From NCBI GenBank assembly GCA_024280975.1, contig JAMXLQ010000206.1:1-7731 (forward strand): a stretch of 7,731 bases of DNA. Direction: 5' to 3'. This stretch comes from Methanosarcina sp. (GTDB lineage: Archaea > Halobacteriota > Methanosarcinia > Methanosarcinales > Methanosarcinaceae). A model generated the notes under the pieces. The model made no database searches and had not been told where the DNA came from. It worked only from the letters and a program-made list of their open reading frames with translations. Shown here piece after piece: positions 1 through 5,187 of the stretch. Every line of letters starts with the position of its first letter. Position 1 is the stretch's first letter. The translations under genes were made by a program, and so were the position numbers.

Positions 1-75
1 AGATTCAGATGTATATGTATTACAGAAAAGTATATATACAAGAATCCATAAAATATAGTTGTTTATCAGGCGCAG

Positions 76-124
76 GTAATCACTTGATCACTATCACTTA
101 ATCACTAATAGTTTAGGTGATTAC
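76..124. repeat. ATCACT direct-repeat cluster bounded by an inverted repeat
   Basis: Four copies of the hexamer ATCACT lie at 79-84, 87-92, 93-98 and 101-106, all in the same orientation with start-to-start spacings of 8, 6 and 8 bp. The cluster is bounded by GTAATCAC (76-83) and its exact reverse complement GTGATTAC (117-124). Iterated hexamers inside an inverted repeat are typical of protein-binding sites, and also occur at recombination sites. No gene starts nearby on either strand, so the target and function are unknown. The repeats are seen directly; a binding role is inference. Confidence 0.5.
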
Positions 125-137
125 GAAATGCGATAAG

Positions 138-145
138 TTTATAAT
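138..145 (+). promoter_or_regulatory. TATA-like box without a downstream gene
   Basis: TTTATAAT matches the archaeal TATA consensus. At the usual spacing, transcription would start near 167, inside the perfect inverted repeat at 157-187. No ORF of note follows on the + strand until 940, so this is either a chance AT-rich match or the promoter of a short non-coding transcript. The 12-mer around it, AGTTTATAATCC (136-147), recurs exactly at 634-645. Confidence 0.25.
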
Positions 146-156
146 CCCCACCCATA

Positions 157-187
157 ACTCACTTTGCTAAACTTCAACAAAGTGAGT
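157..187. repeat. Perfect 10-bp inverted repeat (hairpin)
   Basis: ACTCACTTTG (157-166) is the exact reverse complement of CAAAGTGAGT (178-187), with an 11-nt loop. Neither side is followed by a T-tract, so it does not look like an intrinsic terminator. It lies just downstream of a TATA-like box at 138-145, where an archaeal operator would be expected, but it could also be a small-RNA hairpin or a relic of a mobile-element end. Confidence 0.6.
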
Positions 188-483
188 AATAAAATATTGA
201 TTAGATCTAATAATTGTATTCAATGCTATTTAATATTATTTATAAATATAATTTCACGAGTCAACGGAACAAATAAATAGAAAATTAAGGAAAGACAGCG
301 CCTGAAAAGCTATTAGAAAGCTTCCGCTAACTTTGAATTTTCTTAATATCACGAACCCATTTTAACCCTGAATTCTAGTTTTTGTTCACCGTTTTTTCTG
401 TCAAAATCTATTTTCTGCAATCTGTACCAAATTTTTTTGTAGGTGTTGATTTCTTATTTATGCTGGCTGTATCCAAATCTGGA

Positions 484-511
484 TATATTTTAGTATTAAT
501 ACTGAAATATA
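484..511. repeat. 28-bp AT-rich palindrome
   Basis: The core AGTATTAATACT (492-503) is a perfect 12-bp palindrome. Its flanks, 484-491 and 504-511, extend the symmetry to 28 bp with a single T:G pair and no loop. 13 of 14 arm positions are Watson-Crick complementary. A loopless dyad of this length in duplex DNA suits a homodimer binding site or a cruciform, although AT-rich DNA raises the chance background. Confidence 0.55.
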
Positions 512-783
512 AAACAGAAGCTATGGAGTGAATTGCAACTTTTTTATGATGTTGACTTGAATTCTTAGACCTGGAGATTGCTGCAAGTTGAATTATCAAA
601 GGCTTTCTAAAGTTAGGCTAACTAACGAGTTATAGTTTATAATCCTCAGACAAAACTAAACCATCAACAATTTTCAGAAACTATCCTTCTCCGCGCTGTT
701 CCTTCCAAAAGAAATAAACTTCTTGTCCGTCTCAAAAATATATTTACGATAAAATCTGTATTTAATTTACACAAGAAGATAAC

Positions 784-830
784 GCTGAGAAAGCTAAAGG
801 CGCTGAAAAGTTGAGAAGGCTGAAAAGGCT
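784..830 (+). repeat. Degenerate 9-bp purine-rich tandem repeat
   Basis: Units resembling GCTGARAAG recur at about 784, 793, 802, 811 and 819. In one + strand frame they read as a short Ala/Glu/Lys-rich stretch (AEKAKGAEK) that soon ends at a stop codon and has no start. It may be a decayed coding remnant or simple-sequence DNA. Confidence 0.3.
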
Positions 831-930
831 TTGTCAAAGATTCGAGTCTTTGTCTCTGTGGTAGATATCTTCCCTTATAGCGTACAATTAGAAATCAAGA
901 GGATTGGGGCCCGAAAAGTAATTCATAGTC

Positions 931-936
931 GGTGGT
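931..936 (+). promoter_or_regulatory. Shine-Dalgarno GGTGGT deciding a TTG start
   Basis: GGTGGT sits 3 nt before the TTG at 940 and matches the GGTGAT part of the archaeal anti-SD complement. An in-frame TAA at 919-921 leaves no upstream ATG, GTG or TTG, so this TTG is the first possible start. The other TTG-initiated gene in this window (5188) has the same kind of ribosome-binding site. Confidence 0.6.
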
Positions 937-939
937 TAT

Positions 940-1569
940 TTGAAAGCCGTTAAAACCTTAATCTGGCAGCGAGACGAGGATTTCTACAAATTGATACGAT
1001 ATGGACTGTTATCCCTTGTTTTTAGGGTTGGCCAGGTTATCGCAAAAATTCTTGATGTTTGTGCCCTCCCTGAGCTTATGGATCTTTTGTGGCAAGTTGT
1101 TAAGCCTAATACCCGGAGCCTAACTGAAACAGAGCAACAGGAGGCTCGAAGCGTATTTGAGAACATACTCAATTATCGGGAGGTGCACATCGACGAGGCT
1201 TCATTCATCGCCTGGTTGGGAGCAAAGCTAAAAAAATGCTCAGGTATGGGGGTTGCGACCTTCCACACAATCAATTTCAATAGAAAGCTTAACACGGCCG
1301 CAGGCAACTCCGATATGAAATGGCTGATACATGAATTAACTCATGTCGCGCAGATGGAACATGCAGGTTCACAATATCTGGTTGAAGCCCTTCATGCGCA
1401 GGCAAGTACAGGATATAAATATAGGCCCGGTGAAAAAAAGCATTTCCGAGAGTATAATCGTGAGCAGCAAGCCTGCATTGTTGCAGATTATTATATTGCA
1501 CGCTGTTTAGGAGTCTCAACTGCAGCCTATGACCCGTATATAGTAGAACTGAGAGCAGGAGAGCTATAA
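940..1569 (+). CDS. Small zinc-metallopeptidase-like protein (HELTH zincin, DUF4157-like)
   Basis: This 209-residue protein carries the zincin motif HELTHVAQ at residues 131-138, in which H131 and H135 would bind zinc and E132 would be the catalytic base. E149, in VEALHAQ, is a candidate third ligand. Further on, NREQQACIVADYY (173-185) resembles the EQQA-x-IV-x-DY signature following HE(L/M)THV(V/W)Q motifs in DUF4157 (eCIS-core-like) and Vgr/Rhs-associated metallopeptidase-like proteins. The first 55 residues contain amphipathic helical segments, but no clear signal peptide is visible, so a cytoplasmic location is the default. Translation starts at TTG with GGTGGT just upstream. The gene is monocistronic, with the next gene convergent. 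Peptidase activity is inferred from the motif; the substrate is unknown. A DUF4157-type protein in other organisms may be linked to contractile injection systems or polymorphic toxins, but no such genes are visible here. Confidence 0.85.
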   Translation: MKAVKTLIWQRDEDFYKLIRYGLLSLVFRVGQVIAKILDVCALPELMDLLWQVVKPNTRSLTETEQQEARSVFENILNYREVHIDEASFIAWLGAKLKKCSGMGVATFHTINFNRKLNTAAGNSDMKWLIHELTHVAQMEHAGSQYLVEALHAQASTGYKYRPGEKKHFREYNREQQACIVADYYIARCLGVSTAAYDPYIVELRAGEL

Positions 1570-1584
1570 ACTAAGATTTAGAAA

Positions 1585-1671
1585 GGTGGCCTGAAGATTG
1601 TTTTGGAGATTATTAAAAAGATTGCCTGAAGATTATTATGGAGACGATTAAAAAGATGGCCTGAAGATGAA
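1585..1671 (+). repeat. 35-bp tandem repeat, about 2.4 copies
   Basis: Copy 1 is 1585-1619, copy 2 is 1620-1654 and a partial copy starts at 1655. Copies 1 and 2 are identical at 29 of 35 positions; the block GCCTGAAGAT recurs at 1589, 1624 and 1659. The array begins 16 bp after the stop of the zincin gene and ends about 30 bp before the stop of the convergent gene. Copies 1 and 2 each contain an 8-codon micro-ORF with a TTG or ATG start ending in GCC TGA, probably by chance. Confidence 0.75.
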
Positions 1672-1700
1672 GAGCGCTATTTGCATCCTAATTTGCTTTC

Positions 1701-2510
1701 TCAATACGGCCCTTCCGGGTTATACTTTAAATCAATTACTGTTACATCAATGTACTCCAGATCGCCTTCTTTTAAATTCCAGACGCCTACGCCCTTTATG
1801 GGAAGTTTCAGTCCCTCGAATTCACCATATTCTCGAATCGGAGTTGACCAATTCTCCAATTCAAACTTATTGTTGCCCATGTCTCGATACCGCGGAGCTA
1901 TGAAGTTTGTCAATTTTCCTTCGTCGTCAAAATACATTGTAGCTGTTACGCTTTTGTCCAGATCTCTCAATGTTACTCTCGCCGAACTGGCATCAATGGA
2001 TTCAAAAGAAATGTTCTTTCCGAGAAAAGCTGATGGAAACCACATCATTTCATTAAGATAACGCATCATTGCTCCCTGATCCATTTTCTCGCCTCCGGAA
2101 TCTGCAACTGTGAATAATGAAAGTGCCTTCACCAGAATATTGCCCCTGCCTTCCATGTAATAATCTCTCACTCGCACCAGTGGCAAACCAAAAACTTTCA
2201 TGTGTGCAATCCAGACAAAGCTCGGCGAGCTTACTGAATAATATTGTTTAGCCTCAAAGTTCATCCAAGGTTGTGTTGCATCTTTCCGGATTTTTCCAAC
2301 TTGCTTGAGCCGGACCGTTTGAACCATAGGCTTGCCAACCACCCCTGTGTACTCAAGATATCTTTTCACAGGGTCTGGCAGTTTTTGCAACATCTCTTCA
2401 GTGACGATGACCTGCTTTTGCTCCTCATGCTGTGTAAATACTTTCCCAATCTCCCTGCTAAGCCTTGATGCAGCAATGAAGAATATATTTGAAGCAATAA
2501 CTTTTAGCAT
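1701..2510 (-). CDS. DUF6544-type conserved protein of unknown function
   Basis: The 269-residue protein shows the pattern I associate with the DUF6544 (also labelled DUF6920) family of bacteria and archaea. Visible blocks are LPDPVKRYLEYTGVVGKP (44-61), PWMNFEAKQYY (81-91), FVW (98-100), GRG (121-123), MDQGAMMRYLNEMMWFP (143-159) and WSTPIREYGEF (221-231). The conserved aromatic and Arg/Asp/Glu residues suggest a compact beta-rich, ligand-binding-like fold, but no enzymatic activity is known to me. Residues 1-20 are moderately hydrophobic with few charges and might form a weak membrane or signal segment. The ATG is preceded by AGGAAG (2515-2520) and a TATA-like box at 2573-2580. The family assignment rests on recalled motifs; function is unknown. 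Confidence 0.85.
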   Translation of the reverse strand: MLKVIASNIFFIAASRLSREIGKVFTQHEEQKQVIVTEEMLQKLPDPVKRYLEYTGVVGKPMVQTVRLKQVGKIRKDATQPWMNFEAKQYYSVSSPSFVWIAHMKVFGLPLVRVRDYYMEGRGNILVKALSLFTVADSGGEKMDQGAMMRYLNEMMWFPSAFLGKNISFESIDASSARVTLRDLDKSVTATMYFDDEGKLTNFIAPRYRDMGNNKFELENWSTPIREYGEFEGLKLPIKGVGVWNLKEGDLEYIDVTVIDLKYNPEGPY

Positions 2511-2572
2511 GTTTTCTTCCTATGTAATTTGTTTCTGCCATTTGCTTTTTTTCTATCGAGCGAACTGACGAT

Positions 2573-2580
2573 TTTTATAA
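2573..2580 (-). promoter_or_regulatory. TATA-like box for the DUF6544-type gene
   Basis: On the - strand this reads TTATAAAA. The expected transcription start is near 2550, giving a leader of about 40 nt that includes the AGGAAG ribosome-binding site at 2515-2520. Its presence between the two - strand genes suggests that the DUF6544-type gene can be transcribed separately from the YwbE-family gene. Confidence 0.5.
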
Positions 2581-2667
2581 TTTAAGTAATAACCAGAACT
2601 GGAGAACGTAGTCCTAAGAGTTTTATAATGAGTATTATTGTTTTGAAAATAGCTCGCCCTGTAAATT

Positions 2668-2862
2668 TTAGTAAATTTCCTTAACTCTTCCAACCTGACC
2701 ATTCGTTAATTGGACTTTTATTCCATGCGGATGAGTTGAAGAATTGGTCAAAATTCTCTTTACAATGCCCTGGGTAATTTTTCCTGTTCTCTGGTCCTCT
2801 TTTAAGACAATCCCTACATTCATTCCTTCTTTAATATTTGCTCTAGTAGTACCATTATTCAT
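2668..2862 (-). CDS. ywbE: YwbE-family protein (DUF2196)
   Basis: The 64-residue protein matches the small YwbE family almost end to end. The family signature is seen as VGIVLKEDQRTGKITQGIVK (16-35), HPHGIKVQL (44-52) and GQVGRVKEI (55-63), and the length is normal for the family. The repeated turn and beta pattern suggests a small barrel-like fold. The molecular role is not established to my knowledge; nucleic-acid binding is sometimes supposed from the small basic fold, but nothing in this sequence proves it. There is no Shine-Dalgarno sequence before the ATG, and a TATA-like box lies only 22-29 nt upstream, which suggests a leaderless mRNA. It is followed 157 bp downstream by the start of the DUF6544-type gene on the same strand; that gene has its own promoter-like sequence. 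Confidence 0.93.
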   Translation of the reverse strand: MNNGTTRANIKEGMNVGIVLKEDQRTGKITQGIVKRILTNSSTHPHGIKVQLTNGQVGRVKEIY

Positions 2863-2883
2863 GGCAGAAGGTAAATTTAGAGT

Positions 2884-2891
2884 TATATAAA
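2884..2891 (-). promoter_or_regulatory. TATA-like box of ywbE, placed for leaderless transcription
   Basis: The - strand reads TTTATATA. Its centre is about 26 bp upstream of the A of the ywbE ATG (2862), the usual distance from archaeal TATA box to transcription start. The first transcribed base would therefore be at or next to the start codon, in agreement with the missing Shine-Dalgarno sequence. Confidence 0.6.
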
Positions 2892-3030
2892 GATGTATGT
2901 TTCCAGAAAATTAAATTTGAATTCAATAAAAATGCAGCCCTATTGCTGTATCCCGGCCGTTCTTGTACCTCTCGCGGAGCAGCTTTTAAAATAAGCATCC
3001 AGGAGAAGAAAGGTAAAATCAAGAAGGTGT

Positions 3031-3064
3031 TCAATAAATAAAAGGGCAGGCGCAATGCGCCTGC
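3031..3064 (-). terminator. Hairpin plus T-tract, intrinsic-type terminator
   Basis: GCAGGCGC (3046-3053) and GCGCCTGC (3057-3064) form a perfect 8-bp stem, six of whose pairs are G:C, with a 3-nt loop. On the - strand the stem is followed by CCTTTTATTTATTG. It would end transcripts coming from the 451-codon gene about 200 nt after that gene's stop, and insulate ywbE. Archaeal termination relies mainly on the T-tract; a strong stem as well is less usual. Confidence 0.65.
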
Positions 3065-3090
3065 ACCAGATACCTGATTTCCAATTTGTA

Positions 3091-3210
3091 TCATTGCCCT
3101 GGTTGCGAGTTGGTGGATCTTTTCTCCTGTGGTAATTGAGCTAAAAAGTTCCAGATTCCGTTTGGATAAGTCTCCTCAAAGTCGATATTGAATAATTGTT
3201 TTAGAGCCAT
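3091..3210 (-). CDS. Possible 39-residue small protein downstream of the 451-codon gene
   Basis: ATG at 3210 opens a 39-codon frame starting MALKQLFNIDFEETYPNGIW and ending in a polar, Gln/Ser-rich tail. The composition, an acidic and aromatic N-terminal half followed by QLPQEKR, looks protein-like rather than random. It begins 47 bp after the stop of the 451-codon gene on the same strand and ends just before a terminator hairpin, which would place it as the last cistron of that transcript. Against it: no Shine-Dalgarno sequence, very short length, and no family I recognise. It could be a remnant of a larger gene. Confidence 0.3.
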   Translation of the reverse strand: MALKQLFNIDFEETYPNGIWNFLAQLPQEKRSTNSQPGQ

Positions 3211-3257
3211 TGTTTTAGAACAATTTCAAAGTTAAAGTTTTACTCATAGTTTTTTCT

Positions 3258-4613
3258 TTACAACTCATCGAGATACGGAGCAAGTGAGGATAGAGCTTCA
3301 GCTTTTTGAGATTCAGACTTAATCTCGAATGCCAGATTAAGGGCTTTTTTAAGAAGTTCTTCTCTTGTAGGTTCGTCCAGATGCGGGAGAATATATGAGA
3401 GAGCTTCCGGCCTCATGTCTTTATCTTTAAGACCGGAAGCTAACTCAAGGGCTTGTTCTATAATCTCTTCTCTTCTTTGCCCATTCAGGTATGGAATGAG
3501 AAACGAAAGAGCCTGTACCTTTTGATAGTCGGAGAAAATCACCTCTATCAGTTCAAGAGCCTTTTCGATAGCGGTTTCATTTTTTAAGCCGTAAAGATGC
3601 GGAACAAGCGAGGAAAGGATCTGGAATTTTGTATCCCCGTATTTAAGATGATGAGAGAAGCAAAAGATATTTTCAATAAGTTCTTCTTTGCCTGACCCTC
3701 TCAGGTGAGGGAGAAGTGAAGAAAGGACAAGGGCTCTTTCGTTCTCATCCTGGACATGGGACACAGATTCAAGCGCTTTTTCAATATATTCAGCTTTTTT
3801 TGCCCCATCAAGGTAAAGGACAATCAGGGAGAGAGCCTGTGACCTTAAATCTCCATATTGGATCTGTGAGGCAAAATCAAGGGCTTCTTCCGTAATTTCT
3901 TCTTTTTCTGGCTTCTCTAGGTGGGAGATAATCGATAAAAGGGTATTTGTCTTTTGAAATTCGTTTTGAATCTCAGTATCGGTCTTTTCGACACCAATTT
4001 TTGCAAAATCAACTTTTTTGACTTGTCTAATTTCTGCAATTTGCTCCATTCGTAAGTCACTGGCAGTCTTTTCGCCGATTTTTAGGCTAGGAGCAGGTCT
4101 TTCAGCGTCCGGCATTGATAGCTCCAGACCCTGAGAAATGCCCTTTCTCGCTATAAATACTTCAAGCAGCCTGTTAAATTCCTGAAGTACTCGGATTCGA
4201 TTAATTAAAGTTTGTTTTGAACCTTGTTTTGTATCCTGTTTTATATTCCGGACCAAAATATCTTCGGTCATTAACTTCTGTGCTGTTTTGTAATCTATAA
4301 AAGACGAAACTTCTTTAGCTAAATCAGGGTTTCTTTCAAGCAATTTCAAAATCTCCTGAATCAAAACTTGCCTTACATCCGTATCAGAAGGCGCAATAAC
4401 CATATCTCCAGCAGCTTCTTTCAATTCAACACAATCTGTTGAACATAACTTTTCCCATAATCTTCTTTTAGTCTCCCAAACTCTAGACCCCACTAGCTTG
4501 CAGGCCTCTTCAGCCGCTTTTTTAGACCCGATGACCAGATAAAGGATAACAGGTTCGATAAAATCTGCTATATTTTGTGCCAGCTGTTTAATTATTACGT
4601 CCTGTTGCCGCAT
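3258..4613 (-). CDS. Helical-repeat protein with an effector-associated-like N-terminal domain
   Basis: The 451-residue protein has three parts. Residues 1-115 form a helical domain containing ILYLVIGSKKAAEEACKLVG, W-x6-LWEKL and a LLERNPDLAKEV segment. This pattern resembles N-terminal domains that I recall in bacterial NACHT/STAND, CHAT and related multidomain proteins. Residues 116-216 are a charged linker with probable coiled-coil character. Residues 217-451 are helical repeats of exactly 36 residues starting at 217, 253, 289, 325, 361, 397 and 433, the last incomplete. The repeat pattern is R/K-x-x-AL-S-x-L-x-P-x-L followed by EE-x-I-E-x-AL-x-L-A. No Walker motif, protease, nuclease or membrane segment is visible, so a scaffold or adaptor role is likely. 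The ATG has a modest GAAGG ribosome-binding sequence upstream. The gene is divergent from the 766-codon HEAT gene. Function is unknown. Confidence 0.82.
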   Translation of the reverse strand: MRQQDVIIKQLAQNIADFIEPVILYLVIGSKKAAEEACKLVGSRVWETKRRLWEKLCSTDCVELKEAAGDMVIAPSDTDVRQVLIQEILKLLERNPDLAKEVSSFIDYKTAQKLMTEDILVRNIKQDTKQGSKQTLINRIRVLQEFNRLLEVFIARKGISQGLELSMPDAERPAPSLKIGEKTASDLRMEQIAEIRQVKKVDFAKIGVEKTDTEIQNEFQKTNTLLSIISHLEKPEKEEITEEALDFASQIQYGDLRSQALSLIVLYLDGAKKAEYIEKALESVSHVQDENERALVLSSLLPHLRGSGKEELIENIFCFSHHLKYGDTKFQILSSLVPHLYGLKNETAIEKALELIEVIFSDYQKVQALSFLIPYLNGQRREEIIEQALELASGLKDKDMRPEALSYILPHLDEPTREELLKKALNLAFEIKSESQKAEALSSLAPYLDEL

Positions 4614-4754
4614 TATTTCAGCCTTCTATTTTAACACAAATTATTTTTGTTTTCTCTTCGAGGCCTTTTTCTCTTTAACCTCTTACGTCTTCTAATTTCA
4701 ATCAAAACTAATAGAGTAGACTTAACATCTTCATCGAACTATATAGCTCACAAC

Positions 4755-4762
4755 TATATAAA
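4755..4762 (-). promoter_or_regulatory. TATA-like box for the 451-codon gene
   Basis: The - strand reads TTTATATA. The predicted transcription start is near 4732, giving a leader of about 118 nt, long but in keeping with the long 5' untranslated regions known in Methanosarcina. Other AT-rich matches are nearby, so the exact position is uncertain. Confidence 0.35.
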
Positions 4763-4995
4763 TCCTAAATTCAGCAGTGAATAGGTCCATAGTTAAACAA
4801 CTTTGGACTAATAAATTAATTCTTAATAGCAGAAATAAACAATAATATGATGCAATAAATACAATGCGATATCTGTAGCTGAAAACTTTTCTAAAACTAT
4901 GGAATTGAGTGTATAAATATCCGCAAAAGAAACTATATCCTAAGCCCTTGACTTAGAGAACCCTAATCAAGAGGCTAGTTTATCCAGCTATCCAG

Positions 4996-5009
4996 TTAGT
5001 GTTCACTAA
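4996..5009. promoter_or_regulatory. Operator-like dyad TTAGTG-TT-CACTAA
   Basis: Two perfect 6-bp arms flank a 2-nt centre. Directly upstream are two copies of TATCCAG, 8 bp apart (4981-4987 and 4989-4995). It lies in the shared region of the divergent pair, about 120 bp before the expected start of the HEAT-gene transcript. A binding role is only inferred. Confidence 0.3.
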
Positions 5010-5101
5010 TAATGATTGCAATTAATTCTCTGAAAGGCTACAGTTAATTCTCAGTCTTACTTTAATAAATTTTACATCTAGCTAAAATTCGGAATCAATA
5101 C

Positions 5102-5109
5102 TTATATGA
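5102..5109 (+). promoter_or_regulatory. TATA-like box for the 766-codon HEAT gene
   Basis: TTATATGA is a moderate match to the archaeal box. Transcription would start near 5131, giving a leader of about 57 nt that contains the GGTGGG ribosome-binding site at 5177-5182. Confidence 0.35.
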
Positions 5110-5187
5110 GGATACCTGCCAGATTGGAATATTGTAAATAAAGGATATTTAGATAAGACGGCATTAGAGCAAAGTTGGTGGGAATTC

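Larger units (their letters stand above)
188..939. other. Long AT-rich intergenic region without a convincing gene
   Basis: Together with 1-187 this makes over 900 bases with no supportable gene. A 63-codon frame on the - strand (408-599) has no ribosome-binding site, resembles no family I know and contains the 28-bp palindrome, so I treat it as non-coding. Structures present are that palindrome (484-511), a smaller dyad TATCCA-4 nt-TGGATA (470-485), a purine-rich degenerate 9-bp repeat (784-830) and a short hairpin CAAAGA/TCTTTG (835-852). The leader and promoter of the gene at 940 should lie in its last part, but I see only a weak box, CCTTATAG, at 873-880. Confidence 0.6.
2893..3257. other. 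Intergenic region between ywbE and the 451-codon gene
   Basis: About 365 bp. The part around 2935-3075 is visibly more GC-rich than its surroundings. It holds a terminator-like hairpin (3031-3064, - strand) and a possible 39-codon ORF (3091-3210, - strand). An overlapping - strand frame, 2855-3094, starts in the stop codon of that ORF and encodes one hydrophobic stretch. It runs through the terminator hairpin, the ywbE promoter and the ywbE start, so I do not accept it as a gene. Confidence 0.5.
4614..5187. other. 574-bp divergent intergenic region between the two helical-repeat genes
   Basis: This AT-rich stretch contains no plausible ORF. It must hold the promoters of both flanking genes: a - strand TATA-like box at 4755-4762 and a + strand one at 5102-5109 are the best candidates. 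Other structure includes two ACTATATA copies around 4738-4760, TATCCAG repeated at 4981-4987 and 4989-4995, and the dyad TTAGTG-TT-CACTAA at 4996-5009. Its length leaves room for a regulator site or a small RNA, though I see no defined RNA gene. Confidence 0.6.

Noticed and set aside
76..124. CRISPR array
   Set aside because: The repeated unit is only 6 bp with 0-2 bp gaps; no repeat-spacer structure and no cas genes are present.
157..187. Intrinsic terminator at the 10-bp hairpin
   Set aside because: Neither strand has a T-tract after the stem.
408..599. 63-codon frame on the - strand
   Set aside because: No ribosome-binding site, Ser/Lys/Ile-rich composition as expected of AT-rich non-coding DNA, and it contains the 28-bp palindrome.
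1603..1664. Eight-codon micro-ORFs in the first two 35-bp repeat copies
   Set aside because: Repeat differences change the encoded residues, there is no ribosome-binding site, and the repeat itself explains their recurrence.
1667..2061. Two overlapping + strand frames opposite the 3' part of the DUF6544-type gene
   Set aside because: They are antisense to a gene with clear family motifs and have no recognisable protein features.
2855..3094. 79-codon frame on the - strand with a hydrophobic stretch, starting in an ATGA overlap with the 39-codon ORF
   Set aside because: It runs through a terminator-like hairpin, the ywbE promoter and the ywbE start codon, has no ribosome-binding site, and matches no family I recognise.
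3195..3219. 11-bp direct repeat ATTGTTTTAGA at 3195 and 3209
   Set aside because: Short, AT-rich and at the start of a doubtful ORF; it could be chance and there is no further structure.
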